DNA from: Mycobacterium sp. 1423905.2
GTDB taxonomy: Bacteria > Actinomycetota > Actinomycetes > Mycobacteriales > Mycobacteriaceae
Direction of reading: 5' to 3'
NCBI RefSeq assembly: GCF_001673155.1
Contig: NZ_LZLE01000312.1
Coordinates: 1-47,718, forward strand
DNA: 47,718 nt
Under the pieces are notes generated by a model that was not told where the DNA came from, made no database searches, and saw only the letters and a list, made by a program, of their open reading frames with translations. A program made the translations under genes and the position numbers. Position 1 is the first letter of the stretch, and every line of letters starts with the position of its first letter. This document shows positions 1-9,987 of this stretch, piece after piece.

Positions 1-198
1 CTGCTGGCCGGTGTCCAGCGCAAGCCGTGGGCGATTTGGCTCAACCTGGGGGCGCAGCTGTTGGTGCTGGCGGGCTTCGCGGTCTACCCCGGCGTCGGAT
101 TCATCGGCATCCTGTTCACCGCGTTGTGGGGCCTCATCGCCTATTTCCGCGCCGAGGTTCGGCGCCGGCAGGACCGCGGCCTGCCGCCCGGGGGCTGA
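1..198 (+). CDS. DUF4233 membrane protein, C-terminal fragment (inverted copy)
   Basis: Frame 1 is open from the window edge to a TGA at 196-198 and encodes the end of a small hydrophobic protein (reading LLAGVQRKPWAIW at the edge, then a second hydrophobic stretch with PGVGFIGILFTALWG, then a basic tail). It is the natural continuation of the DUF4233 reading frame that starts on the minus strand at 552, but here it lies on the opposite strand. The first 77 bases are an exact reverse complement of 278-354. In other mycobacteria this gene sits between folC and ndk on one strand, so this fragment is out of place. I read it as part of a foldback chimera rather than a real second gene. The function of DUF4233 proteins is not known; this one is membrane-embedded. 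Confidence 0.75.
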   Translation: MLAGVQRKPWAIWLNLGAQLLVLAGFAVYPGVGFIGILFTALWGLIAYFRAEVRRRQDRGLPPGG

Positions 199-250
199 CG
201 GCAAAACCGCGTTTTGGGCATCGACCGGTCGGCACTCTATGTTGGGCAGC

Positions 251-284
251 GTGACCGAGCGGACTCTCGTATTGATCAAGCCCG
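251..284 (+). pseudogene. ndk: First codons of nucleoside diphosphate kinase, cut by the foldback junction
   Basis: A GTG at 251 begins a frame reading M-T-E-R-T-L-V-L-I-K-P, the invariant N-terminus of mycobacterial Ndk, 52 bases after the DUF4233 stop. After the lysine and proline codons the sequence switches into the reverse complement of the DUF4233 gene, so only about 11 residues remain and the His-phosphorylation site is absent. Ndk transfers the terminal phosphate from NTPs to NDPs. The position directly after DUF4233 matches the usual order folC-DUF4233-ndk. The truncation coincides with the inverted-repeat junction and probably does not reflect a real loss of ndk. Confidence 0.8.
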
Positions 285-552
285 CCAGCACCAACAGCTG
301 CGCCCCCAGGTTGAGCCAAATCGCCCACGGCTTGCGCTGGACACCGGCCAGCAGCACCAGCACGACGGCCAGGCCGATCAGGTAACCCAGCGACGGCCCG
401 CTCAGTCCGCCGCCCACCGCGCCGACCACAGGTATGGCCAGCAGCACCACGATCGCTTCCAGGATCAGCGTGGCGGCCATCACCGCACCGAAGCTTCTCC
501 ACGGGTCGGGCGGCCCGTGGTCGGCGAGGCCGGGCTGAGAGTCGTCGGTCAT
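278..552 (-). CDS. DUF4233 membrane protein, N-terminal part (gene interrupted)
   Basis: The ATG at 552-550 overlaps the folC stop in ATGA, so the two genes are translationally coupled. The first 26 or so residues (MTDDSQPGL...) are hydrophilic. They are followed by two hydrophobic segments: one after WRSFGAVMAATLILEAIVVL, and one beginning WLNLGAQLLVLAG. At 278 the frame leaves the family sequence and runs into the reverse complement of ndk and of its own 3' end; it stays open to the window edge but is meaningless there. The authentic C-terminus is the fragment on the plus strand at 78-198. A small integral membrane protein of unknown function normally encoded here in mycobacteria. Confidence 0.75.
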
Positions 553-1994
553 TGCGGGTCCCGACCGAACAGGCTGCGGGCGGCACCGGCGGTGACAACC
601 GAGCCGGTGATGACTATCCCGGTACCCGACATCGCCTCCCCTTCGGCGGCCGTGGCGTCGTCGACCAGCGCGGTCGCAACGTCGATCGCATCCCGCAAAT
701 TCTCGGCGGTGACCACTCGGTCCGGCCCGAACCGTTGTTGCGCGACCAGCGCCAGCGACTCGACGTCCAGCGCCCGCGGTGACCCGTTGTTGGTCACGAC
801 GATCGAGTCGAAAACCGGCTCGAGCGCAGCGAGGATGCCGTCTACGTCCTTGTCGGCCAGCACGCTGAGGATCCCCACCAAGTACCGGAAGTCGAATTCG
901 TCGGTCAGCGACTGCGCCAGCGCGGCCGCACCGGCCGGGTTGTGCGCGGCGTCGATGAAGACCGTCGGCGCGCTGCGCATTCGTTCCAATCGCCCTGGGC
1001 TGGCCACGGCGGCGAATCCGGCGCGCACCGCATCAACGTCGAGTTGCCGATGAGCGCCGGCGCCGAAGAATGCTTCGACGGCCGCGAGCGCCACAACCGC
1101 GTTGTGCGCCTGGTGTTCTCCATGCAGGGGCAGGTAGATGTCGGAGTACACCCCGCCCAGACCCTGAAGCTGCAACACCTGGCCGCCGATGGCGACTTGA
1201 CGTCCGAGCACGGCGAATTCGGAATCTTCCCGGGCGACCGCGGCATCCGCGCGTACCGATTGGGCCAGCAGAACCTCCATGGCCTCCGGCACCTGCCGGG
1301 CGATGACCGCGACGGTGTCCGGGGCGCCTTCGGTGGCCCGGTGGATGATGCCCGCTTTCTCGCCGGCGATTCCGGCGATGTCAGCGCCGAGGTATTCGAC
1401 ATGGTCGACGCTGACCGGTGTGATGACCGCGACCGGCGCGTTGACCACGTTGGTGGCGTCCCAGCGCCCGCCCATGCCGACCTCCACAATGGCGACGTCG
1501 ACGGGGGCGTCGGCGAAGGCGGCGAACGCCATCGCGGTCAACACCTCGAACTTGCTCATCGCCGGCCCACCGGCGGCCTGCGACTGTTCGTCGACCATCT
1601 GCACGAAGGGTTCGATCTCGCGGTAGGTCGCGACGTATTGCCCTGGGCTGATCGGCTTTCCGTCGATCGAGATGCGCTCCACCGCCGACTGCAGGTGCGG
1701 GCTGGTGGTGCGCCCGGTGCGTTGGTGAATCGTCGTGATCAACGCGTCGACCATCCGCGCGACGGAGGTCTTGCCGTTGGTTCCGGCGATGTGAATCGAT
1801 GGGTAGTTCAGTTGCGGAGATCCAAGTAGGTCCAGCAGCGCGCTGATCCGCGTCAGGCTCGGCTCGATCTTGGTCTCCGGCCAGCGCTGATCCAGCAAGT
1901 GCTCCACTTGTAGCAGCGCGGCGATCTCGTCGGGTGTCGGGGCCACCTCGATCGCCGGTTGCTCATCGGCCCAGTCCGACGGCTCGAATGTCAT
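549..1994 (-). CDS. folC: Bifunctional dihydrofolate synthase/folylpolyglutamate synthase
   Basis: This protein of 481 residues is a cytosolic Mur-ligase-family enzyme. It adds L-glutamate to dihydropteroate (dihydrofolate synthase) and extends the polyglutamate tail of folates, using ATP through an acyl phosphate. The P-loop GTNGKTS is at residues 71-77. A segment with [13 protein letters not shown] and VDHVEYLG follows, and the C-terminal domain carries DAAHNPAG. The length is normal for the family. The ATG at 1994 overlaps the valS stop (ATGA) and its own stop overlaps the next start (ATGA), so valS, folC and DUF4233 form one translationally coupled unit. FolC is also the enzyme that activates the drug para-aminosalicylate in mycobacteria (known for the family). 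No damage is visible. Confidence 0.95.
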   Translation of the reverse strand: MTFEPSDWADEQPAIEVAPTPDEIAALLQVEHLLDQRWPETKIEPSLTRISALLDLLGSPQLNYPSIHIAGTNGKTSVARMVDALITTIHQRTGRTTSPHLQSAVERISIDGKPISPGQYVATYREIEPFVQMVDEQSQAAGGPAMSKFEVLTAMAFAAFADAPVDVAIVEVGMGGRWDATNVVNAPVAVITPVSVDHVEYLGADIAGIAGEKAGIIHRATEGAPDTVAVIARQVPEAMEVLLAQSVRADAAVAREDSEFAVLGRQVAIGGQVLQLQGLGGVYSDIYLPLHGEHQAHNAVVALAAVEAFFGAGAHRQLDVDAVRAGFAAVASPGRLERMRSAPTVFIDAAHNPAGAAALAQSLTDEFDFRYLVGILSVLADKDVDGILAALEPVFDSIVVTNNGSPRALDVESLALVAQQRFGPDRVVTAENLRDAIDVATALVDDATAAEGEAMSGTGIVITGSVVTAGAARSLFGRDPQ

Positions 1995-4642
1995 TGCAGC
2001 GCGGCCAGTCTGGCGGTGATTCGCTCGTTTTCCTCCTGGGCGAGTCGCTGCCGGTCGCGGATCTTGCCGACCACGGCCTCGGGGGCTTTGGCCAGGAAGT
2101 CGGCGTTGGCCAATTTGGCGGCCGTCGACGCGAGTTCTTTTTGGGCGGTGGCCAGATCTTTCTCCAGCCGGCGCCGTTCGGCGGCCACGTCGATGGTGCC
2201 TGAGGTGTCGAGTTCCACGACGACCGTCGCGCGGCTGAGCCGGACTTCGATGGACGCCGAGGGCTGGAAGTCCGCACCGGCGGCGGTCAGCCAGGCCAGC
2301 GAGGTCACCGCGGGCACCTGGGTGTGCAGGTCCGCGTCGTCGATGCCGGCCAGCCGCGCCGGCACCTTCTGCCGGTCGGCCAGGCCCTGGTCGCTGCGGA
2401 AGCGACGCACCTCGGTGACCAGTTTCTGCATGTCGCTGACCCGTTGCGCGGCAGTTTTATCCAGCTCGATGCCGGATGGCTGCGGCCAGTCGGCAATGAC
2501 GACGGACTCGTGCCCGGTCAGCGCTTGCCACAGTGCCTCGGTCAGGAACGGGATCACCGGATGCAGCAGCCGCAACAGCGTGTCCAGACCCGCGGCGAGC
2601 ACGGCGGTGGTGTGGGCTACTCCGTTGGCCAGTTGAGTTTTGGCCAGTTCGACATACCAGTCGCAGAATTCGTCCCACGCAAAGTGGTAGAGCGCTTCAC
2701 AGGCCCGGCTAAATTCGTATCCGTCGAAAGCCGAATCCACTTCCGCGCGAACCTCTTCCAGCCGGCCCAGGATCCAGCGGTCGGCGTCGGTCAACTCCGC
2801 CAACGGCGGCAGCGGCGCCGGGCGCGCGCCGTTCATCAGCGCGTATCGCGTGGCGTTGAACAGCTTGGTGCCGAAGTTGCGCGACGCCCGGACATGATCC
2901 TCACCGACGGCGAGGTCACTGCCGGGGCTGGCGCCGCGGGCCAAGGTGAACCGCAGCGCGTCGGCGCCGAACTTGTCCATCCAGTCCAAGGGGTCGACGA
3001 CGTTGCCCTTGGACTTACTCATCTTCCGGCCGGACTCGTCGCGGATGAGGCCGTGCAGGAACACGTCGGTGAACGGCACCTGCGGACCGCGGCGCCCGCC
3101 GAGGGTGATGGCATCGTCGCCGCCGACGAAGGTGCCGAACATCATCATCCGCGCCACCCAGAAAAACAGGATGTCGTAGCCGGTCACCAAAACACTTGTC
3201 GGATAGAACTTCTCCAGCTCGACCGTCTGCTCCGGCCAGCCCAACGTCGAAAACGGCCACAGCGCAGAGGAAAACCAGGTGTCCAGTACATCGGGGTCCT
3301 GTTCCCACCCGGGCGGCGGTGTCTCGTCCGGACCCACACAGACCTGTTCCCCGTTCGGGCCGTACCAGATCGGGATGCGGTGCCCCCACCACAGTTGACG
3401 AGAGATACACCAGTCGTGCATGTCGTCGACCCAGCCGAACCAGCGCGGCTCCAGGCTGGCTGGGTGAATGACGGTGTCGCCGTTGCGGACCGCGTCACCG
3501 GCAGCCTTGGCCAGCGACTCCACCCGCACCCACCACTGCAGCGACAGACGCGGCTCGATCGGCTCGCCGCTGCGTTCGGAGTGTCCGACACTGTGCAGGT
3601 AGGGACGCTTCTCCTCCACGACGCGGCCTTGCGCCGCCAACGCCTCCCGCACCGCGACCCGGGCCTCGAATCGATCCATGCCGTCGAATTGGGTTCCGGT
3701 GTCCACGATCCGGCCCTTGGTATCCAAAATCGACGGCATCGACAGCTGGTGGCGCATGCCGATCTCGAAGTCGTTGGGGTCGTGAGCGGGAGTGACTTTG
3801 ACTGCGCCGGTACCGAATTCGGGATCGACGTGTTCGTCGGCCACGATGATCAATTGCCGGTCCACGAACGGGTGCGGCAAGGTGGTGCCCACCAGATGGC
3901 GGTAGCGCTCGTCGTCGGGATGCACGGCGATTGCGGTGTCACCCAGCATCGTCTCGACTCGCGTCGTGGCGACCACGATGTGCGGTTCGGAATCGTCTAG
4001 CGAGCCGTACCGGAACGACACCAGCTCGCCCTCGACGTCGAGATAGTTGACCTCGAGGTCCGAGATCGCCGTCTCCAGCACCGGTGACCAGTTGACCAGC
4101 CGCTCGGCGCGGTAGATCAGTCCGGCGTCGTAGAGCCTTTTGAAGATGGTTCGCACCGCCCGCGACAGGCCTTGGTCCATGGTGAAGCGGTCGCGGCTCC
4201 AGTCCACGCCGTCGCCGAGCCGGCGCATCTGGCCCCCGATGGCGCCGCCGGACTCGCGTTTCCAGTCCCAGACTTTGTCGACGAACAGCTCGCGGCCGAA
4301 GTCCTCTTTGGTCTTGCCGTCCACCGCCAGCTGTTTTTCCACCACACTTTGGGTGGCGATGCCGGCGTGGTCCATGCCGGGTTGCCACAGCACCTCATAG
4401 CCCTGCATGCGTTTGCGGCGGGTCAACGCGTCCATCATCGTGTGCTCCAGCGCGTGCCCCATATGAAGGCTTCCGGTCACGTTGGGTGGGGGCAGCACGA
4501 TGCAGTAGGCCGGCTTGCCGCTGTTCGGGTCCGCGGTGAAGTAGCCGGCGTCCAGCCACTTCTGGTAGATCGCGTCCTCCATCGCAGCCGGATCCCATGA
4601 CTTGGGCAGCTGGTCGTCGGCGGGGTGGGGGGTTGCGGTCAC
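1991..4642 (-). CDS. valS: Valine--tRNA ligase
   Basis: This class I aminoacyl-tRNA synthetase of 883 residues charges tRNA-Val. The HIGH-type motif HMGH is at residues 60-63 within [15 protein letters not shown], and KMSKS is at 540-544. An editing (CP1) domain lies between them. A C-terminal coiled-coil arm rich in Lys, Ala and Glu ([16 protein letters not shown]) closes the protein, as in bacterial ValRS. The chosen start is GTG at 4642-4640; the next in-frame Met is at residue 21, too close to the catalytic core. No good Shine-Dalgarno sequence precedes it: the only AGG lies in the loop of a hairpin whose stem contains the start codon. The stop overlaps the folC start by four bases. Confidence 0.95.
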   Translation of the reverse strand: MTATPHPADDQLPKSWDPAAMEDAIYQKWLDAGYFTADPNSGKPAYCIVLPPPNVTGSLHMGHALEHTMMDALTRRKRMQGYEVLWQPGMDHAGIATQSVVEKQLAVDGKTKEDFGRELFVDKVWDWKRESGGAIGGQMRRLGDGVDWSRDRFTMDQGLSRAVRTIFKRLYDAGLIYRAERLVNWSPVLETAISDLEVNYLDVEGELVSFRYGSLDDSEPHIVVATTRVETMLGDTAIAVHPDDERYRHLVGTTLPHPFVDRQLIIVADEHVDPEFGTGAVKVTPAHDPNDFEIGMRHQLSMPSILDTKGRIVDTGTQFDGMDRFEARVAVREALAAQGRVVEEKRPYLHSVGHSERSGEPIEPRLSLQWWVRVESLAKAAGDAVRNGDTVIHPASLEPRWFGWVDDMHDWCISRQLWWGHRIPIWYGPNGEQVCVGPDETPPPGWEQDPDVLDTWFSSALWPFSTLGWPEQTVELEKFYPTSVLVTGYDILFFWVARMMMFGTFVGGDDAITLGGRRGPQVPFTDVFLHGLIRDESGRKMSKSKGNVVDPLDWMDKFGADALRFTLARGASPGSDLAVGEDHVRASRNFGTKLFNATRYALMNGARPAPLPPLAELTDADRWILGRLEEVRAEVDSAFDGYEFSRACEALYHFAWDEFCDWYVELAKTQLANGVAHTTAVLAAGLDTLLRLLHPVIPFLTEALWQALTGHESVVIADWPQPSGIELDKTAAQRVSDMQKLVTEVRRFRSDQGLADRQKVPARLAGIDDADLHTQVPAVTSLAWLTAAGADFQPSASIEVRLSRATVVVELDTSGTIDVAAERRRLEKDLATAQKELASTAAKLANADFLAKAPEAVVGKIRDRQRLAQEENERITARLAALQ

Positions 4643-4670
4643 CGGTCAATTCCTAGAATTGACCGGTGAC
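4638..4670. promoter_or_regulatory. Perfect 14-bp inverted repeat over the valS start codon
   Basis: The arms gtcaccggtcaatt (4638-4651) and aattgaccggtgac (4657-4670) are exact reverse complements around the loop cctag. In the minus-strand transcript the 3' arm contains the valS GTG start and the loop contains AGG, the only ribosome-site-like triplet. The structure could end transcription coming from the lectin gene upstream, act as an operator, or hide the valS start. No U-tract follows. The structure is seen; which role applies is inference. Confidence 0.6.
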
Positions 4671-4719
4671 CGCGTGACATCGCCTAAACCCGCAGGTGAA
4701 GCCGGCACCTGCGGGGTGG

Positions 4720-5385
4720 TCAGGGAATGGTGAGGACTTGACCGGGGTAGATCAGGTCGGGATTGGGGATGCCGCTGGCGTCGGCGATCACCTGGTATTT
4801 GCTCCCGTCGCCGTAGAAGCGTTCCGCGATGGCCCACAGGGTGTCGCCGGATTCGACGGTGTAGGTCTGCGCGGGCGCGGCGTCGGGAGCCGGCTCGGGC
4901 GCCGGGGGCATCTGCTCATCGGCGCCACCGACCGGCCCGGACGCCGGCGCCGGCGCAGCTTCAGCCACGGGCTCGTCGGTGGCGGTCGCCACCTCGGGTG
5001 CCGGCGGCTCGGCCGCCGACGATTCGGGAGCGGCGGGTGGCGGTGGTACCTCACCCTCGGTATGTGATGCCCATGCCGCGGTGCCGTCCGCGGCGTACAG
5101 CACCAGGTTGCCGTCGTCTTGCAGGACCAGTCGGACGTTCTTCTTGCCTTTGGTGTCGCTGTGCCAGACCGGCTTGTCGGGCGTGTAGAGGACGAAGTTG
5201 CCGTCTCGCTGCACTTCGGCGCGGACCACATCCTGACCGTTGGTGGCCGTAGCCCAGCGCGGTTCGCCCCGGGCGGCCAAGACGAGATTGCCGTCGTCCT
5301 GAAGGGTCAGCGAAAAGGCTCCGTTGTTGGAGACCAGCGATTCCCCCCGCGAGAGCTGCTGTCCTTCGGTGAGCGTGTCTGCCAT
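4720..5385 (-). CDS. Bulb-type mannose-lectin domain plus LysM domain protein
   Basis: The start is the ATG at 5385 (MADTLTEGQQL), 5 bases after the purine-rich GAGAGGAC, giving 221 residues. Residues about 1-110 form a B-type (monocot-like) lectin domain with three sub-repeats. Two keep the mannose-binding signature QxDxNxVxY intact (QRDGNFVLY and QDDGNLVLY). The first reads QDDGNLVLA, with Ala in place of Tyr. A linker rich in Pro, Ala and Glu follows, then a C-terminal LysM domain (TVESGDTLWAIAERFYG ... IPNPDLIYPGQVLTIP) expected to bind peptidoglycan or chitin-like glycans. There is no clear signal peptide. A similar mannose-binding lectin is known from M. smegmatis. It lies between valS and the oxidoreductase gene, where H37Rv has none as far as I recall. 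A carbohydrate-binding or cell-envelope role is inferred. Confidence 0.85.
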   Translation of the reverse strand: MADTLTEGQQLSRGESLVSNNGAFSLTLQDDGNLVLAARGEPRWATATNGQDVVRAEVQRDGNFVLYTPDKPVWHSDTKGKKNVRLVLQDDGNLVLYAADGTAAWASHTEGEVPPPPAAPESSAAEPPAPEVATATDEPVAEAAPAPASGPVGGADEQMPPAPEPAPDAAPAQTYTVESGDTLWAIAERFYGDGSKYQVIADASGIPNPDLIYPGQVLTIP

Positions 5386-5419
5386 GCGCTGTCCTCTCGA
5401 TGATGGGTGCGGCGTCGGC

Positions 5420-6691
5420 TCAGTTGAGCCGCTCGGTCTGCAGGGATACCCCCGCAGCGGGTAACCGCTCCAGCAGTGCGTCACCCATCGCCGCGGCGGG
5501 CGTCAGGACACCGCGCAACTCGGACAGCTTGTCACCGTCGAAAGCCAGCGCCAGCGCGCATTCCCCCAGCAGCAAAGCCGTCGCCTTGTAGCCCGGGTCA
5601 CCGCGTTGGGACATGCGCGTCACATACCGGGCACCCGTCGTGGTGATGGTGTAGGTCTCGATGCGGTAGTGGCCGCGCTCTCGGGTCGCCTCGCTCGGCC
5701 CACTGCCGGGCTTGGGCACGACGCGATCGACCAGCCGCCGCGGCAACAACCGGAAGTAGCGGCTGCCCAGCGCCACCATGGCGTTGCTCACCCCGTTGAA
5801 GACGGCCGACGCGACGGGCGCCAGCACCGGCGAGGAGCCCAGGCTCAGGTACTCGCTGTAGCGGAATTGCCGGCCGTAGGCCCAGTCCATCAGTGCGTTG
5901 CTGCGCCGCACGATGCGGGTATTCGCCGGGGCCATGCCGAAGCCGGCCGTCCACACGCCCGCGAGTTCGGGCGCGAGTTGACCGCCGCGACGCCACTGCA
6001 GGTCCCGCTGGGGGCCGAGGTCAGGTTCGGCAGCGCGGTCGGTGCTCAAGGTGTAGGGGTCGAGGAGTTGGCGACGCGCCTCGGAGTCACGGGAGGCGGT
6101 GTCGAGGACTTCCAGTAAGGACGACAGCGTTCCGCCGGAAATCCCGCCGGCCAGGGAACGCACGACGAAGTTCGTGTCTTTGAGTTGGCCGGCGTCATCA
6201 TCTCGTGCCGCGCGGTACAGCGCGTACACGCTCAGGTCCGACGGGACGGAGTCGAACCCGCAGCTGTGCACGATGCGCGCGCCGATGTCAGCGGCCTGCT
6301 TGTGGAATTGGTCGATGCTGTCGCGCACGAACAGGGGCTCACCGGTGAGGTCGGCGTAGTCGGTCCCGGCGGCGGCGCACGCCTCGACCAGGGGCAGCCC
6401 GTAGCGGGTGTAGGGACCGACCGTCGTGACGACGACGTGGGCGCGGGCGGCCATCGCGTGCAGCGTGGATGGTGATTCCGCGTCGGCTTCCACCACCGAC
6501 CAGGACTGCGCGGATTCTGGCAGGGTCTTGCGCACGGCGAGCAGGCGCTCGCTCGACCTGCCGGCAAGTGCGACCCGGGCGTCTGCGGCCGCCCTCGCCA
6601 AGTATTCGGCGGTGAGTTTGCCGACGAAGCCGGTGGCGCCGTAGAGGACGACATCGAATTCCCGGTCGGATTCACGCGGCGTTGCGGTCAC
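5420..6691 (-). CDS. Saccharopine dehydrogenase/trans-acting enoyl reductase family oxidoreductase
   Basis: This protein of 423 residues has an N-terminal Rossmann fold (GATGFVG at residues 18-24), then VALAGRS and a segment VVVTTVGPYTRYGLPLVEAC typical of the saccharopine-dehydrogenase-like family. In mycobacteria relatives act as trans-acting enoyl reductases for polyketide synthases such as those making phenolic glycolipids, but many paralogues have no assigned substrate. It corresponds by position and sequence to H37Rv Rv2449c. The start is the GTG at 6691 (MTATPRESD); the frame is open upstream to 6850 but that stretch has no family similarity. It lies 34 bases upstream of the lectin start and may be co-transcribed with it. 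NAD(P)H use is inferred from the fold. Confidence 0.8.
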   Translation of the reverse strand: MTATPRESDREFDVVLYGATGFVGKLTAEYLARAAADARVALAGRSSERLLAVRKTLPESAQSWSVVEADAESPSTLHAMAARAHVVVTTVGPYTRYGLPLVEACAAAGTDYADLTGEPLFVRDSIDQFHKQAADIGARIVHSCGFDSVPSDLSVYALYRAARDDDAGQLKDTNFVVRSLAGGISGGTLSSLLEVLDTASRDSEARRQLLDPYTLSTDRAAEPDLGPQRDLQWRRGGQLAPELAGVWTAGFGMAPANTRIVRRSNALMDWAYGRQFRYSEYLSLGSSPVLAPVASAVFNGVSNAMVALGSRYFRLLPRRLVDRVVPKPGSGPSEATRERGHYRIETYTITTTGARYVTRMSQRGDPGYKATALLLGECALALAFDGDKLSELRGVLTPAAAMGDALLERLPAAGVSLQTERLN

Positions 6692-6784
6692 GCGCCCGAC
6701 GCTACCCCACCGAGCTGACGCGCCGCCCGAGCCGGACAGCGGGCTTGAAATGACCTTAAATGCGTTGAATGACCTGCGAATGAC

Positions 6785-6814
6785 CAAGTGCCGGGCCCGA
6801 AGGCCCGGCACTTG
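6785..6814. terminator. Terminator hairpin after rpfE
   Basis: A perfect 13-bp GC-rich stem, caagtgccgggcc (6785-6797) and ggcccggcacttg (6802-6814), is closed by the tetraloop cgaa. It sits 17 bases past the rpfE stop on the minus strand. There is no run of U, as is usual for mycobacterial terminators. Confidence 0.75.
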
Positions 6815-6831
6815 TCGTAAGTGGCTGCTTG

Positions 6832-8287
<1,456 letters not shown>

Positions 8288-8893
8288 CTAGCGTCGCGGC
8301 GGCGCCGCCGTACGGAAATCGTCCGGCGAGTTGATGTTGGCCAGCGGGCCGGAGTCGGACACCACGATCTGCTGCACGTCCGAGGCTTCGATCAGCGCGC
8401 GCATTGAGCGCTCTCCCCCGTTGACCAGTGCGGCCACTCGCTCGGCGAGGTCGACCCGGTACACCCCGGCCAGATAGTGACTGCGGCCGTCCCAGGGCAA
8501 CACCACTTCTGCGTTGGTCCGATCCGCCAGCGCAGCCAGCTCATCGATCAAATCGCTTGTCAGATAAGGCATGTCGACGGCGCAGACGAAGGCGTAGCGG
8601 GCGCCTGCCGCTGCGGCCGCGCGCAGGCCGCGGCCCGTCGCGGGCAACGGCCCCAGACCGCGCAATTCGTCGCGCAATACCGACACCTGCAATTTCGGCA
8701 GGGCTTGACCGGGGGCGGCGACCACGAAGACCGGCTCACAGCGCTGGCCGACCACACCGACCACATGCTCGACCAGCGTGGTGGTGCCTCCAGGCACGGG
8801 CAGGGTCGCCTTGTCGCGTCGCATGCGCCGCGATTCTCCGCCAGCCAGGACGACCCCGGCGAGTGATACTGCGTCGGGCACGGATTCAGCCAC
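8288..8893 (-). CDS. mobA: Molybdenum cofactor guanylyltransferase
   Basis: MobA transfers GMP from GTP to molybdopterin cofactor to make the guanine dinucleotide form. The protein is 201 residues long, with the N-terminal nucleotide-binding segment [21 protein letters not shown] and the later segments [21 protein letters not shown] and ANINSPDDF typical of the family. One oddity is seen: the signature normally reads RMGxDK, but here the Gly is Arg (codon CGA, one base from GGA). The GTG start at 8893 lies 2 bases after the korB stop; a GTG four codons later is a possible alternative. The gene is last in a korA-korB-mobA unit on the minus strand. Confidence 0.85.
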   Translation of the reverse strand: MAESVPDAVSLAGVVLAGGESRRMRRDKATLPVPGGTTTLVEHVVGVVGQRCEPVFVVAAPGQALPKLQVSVLRDELRGLGPLPATGRGLRAAAAAGARYAFVCAVDMPYLTSDLIDELAALADRTNAEVVLPWDGRSHYLAGVYRVDLAERVAALVNGGERSMRALIEASDVQQIVVSDSGPLANINSPDDFRTAAPPRR

Positions 8894-8895
8894 CT

Positions 8896-9987
8896 TTACT
8901 CGACGGTCCAGGTGTCGCGACCGCGCAGCAGGGCCTGCAGCGCGCCGGCATCGGACGGCTTGGCCTCCTGCGCCGCGGCGACCTGAGACCGGGCCGCGTC
9001 GTCGTATGTCGGCCGGTTGACGTGCCGGAAGATGCCCAGCACGGTGTGCTCCAAGTTCTGATCCGAAAGCCGCGATAGCGCAAAGGCATAGGCGGTGTCG
9101 TCGGCGTGCGCGTCGTGCACGACGATCTCTTCGGCCGCCACGTCGGCGGTCTTGGCGACGTCCAGACCGAAGCCGGACTTCACCACGCAGTATTCGTCGT
9201 TGGCGCCGAAGACTATTGGTTCGCCGTGGCGCACCCTGATCACTCGCTCCTCGGCGCCTTCCTTGCGCAGCGCATCGAACGAGCCGTCGTTGAAGATCGG
9301 GCAGTCCTGCAGGATTTCGACCAAGGCCGCGCCGCGGTGTTCGGCGGCCGCGCGCAGCACCTCGGTCAAGCCGGCGCGGTCGGAGTCCAGCGCGCGCCCG
9401 ATGAAGGTCGCCTCGGCGCCCAACGCCAGGGAGACCGGATTGAACGGCTGGTCCAGTGACCCCATCGGGGTCGACTTGGTCACCTTGCCGACCTCAGACG
9501 TCGGCGAGTACTGGCCCTTGGTCAGACCGTAGATGCGGTTGTTGAACAGCAGGACGGTGATGTTGACGTTCCGGCGCATGGCGTGGATCAGGTGGTTGCC
9601 GCCGATCGACAACGCGTCGCCGTCACCGGTGACCACCCACACCGACAGGTCCTCCCGGGCCAGCGCCAGCCCCGTCGCAATCGCCGGGGCGCGGCCGTGA
9701 ATCGAGTGGAAGCCATAGGTTTCCAGGTAGTAGGGGAACCGGCTGGAGCAACCGATGCCGCTGACGAAGACGATGTTCTCGCGGCGCAGCCCCAACTCCG
9801 GCAAGAAATTCCGGATGGTGTTCAGAATGACGTAGTCACCGCACCCCGGGCACCAGCGCACCTCTTGGTCGCTGGTGAAGTCTTTGCCCTTCTGCGGTTG
9901 GTCCGTCGTGGGCACTCCGTCGTGCTTGGTCGGCTTGGGTGTCACCCCGAGGTCCGTGCCCGCTAGCTTGCCGATAACGCTGGTCAT
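8896..9987 (-). CDS. korB: 2-oxoglutarate:ferredoxin oxidoreductase subunit beta
   Basis: This 363-residue thiamine-diphosphate-binding subunit, with KorA, oxidises 2-oxoglutarate to succinyl-CoA with ferredoxin as electron acceptor. That gives a CoA-dependent alternative to 2-oxoglutarate dehydrogenase that supports growth on fatty acids in mycobacteria. Visible motifs are [22 protein letters not shown] (cysteines expected to hold the Fe-S cluster), and the ThDP motif [15 protein letters not shown]. The ATG at 9987 overlaps the korA stop (ATGA), so the two subunits are translationally coupled. Confidence 0.95.
   Translation of the reverse strand: MTSVIGKLAGTDLGVTPKPTKHDGVPTTDQPQKGKDFTSDQEVRWCPGCGDYVILNTIRNFLPELGLRRENIVFVSGIGCSSRFPYYLETYGFHSIHGRAPAIATGLALAREDLSVWVVTGDGDALSIGGNHLIHAMRRNVNITVLLFNNRIYGLTKGQYSPTSEVGKVTKSTPMGSLDQPFNPVSLALGAEATFIGRALDSDRAGLTEVLRAAAEHRGAALVEILQDCPIFNDGSFDALRKEGAEERVIRVRHGEPIVFGANDEYCVVKSGFGLDVAKTADVAAEEIVVHDAHADDTAYAFALSRLSDQNLEHTVLGIFRHVNRPTYDDAARSQVAAAQEAKPSDAGALQALLRGRDTWTVE

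Larger units (their letters stand above)
1..354. repeat. Inverted duplication (foldback), 77-bp arms with 200-bp spacer
   Basis: Bases 1-77 are the exact reverse complement of 278-354 (position x pairs with 355 minus x), and identity stops at 78/277. The spacer 78-277 holds the end of the DUF4233 gene and the start of ndk. At the turn-around the heptamer aagcccg (278-284) is shared by ndk and by the antisense of DUF4233. That is the microhomology expected when a nascent strand folds back and primes on itself. Arm 1 is cut by the window edge, so its true length is unknown. Confidence 0.9.

Noticed and set aside
2324..4000. Long open frame (558 codons) antisense to valS
   Set aside because: Mirror of the GC-skewed third positions of valS; no family motif. 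The same holds for the long antisense frames over tig (15904-17568) and aglA (25966-27645).
4638..4719. T-box leader for valS
   Set aside because: Far too short and without specifier loop or T-box core; the visible element is a simple hairpin.
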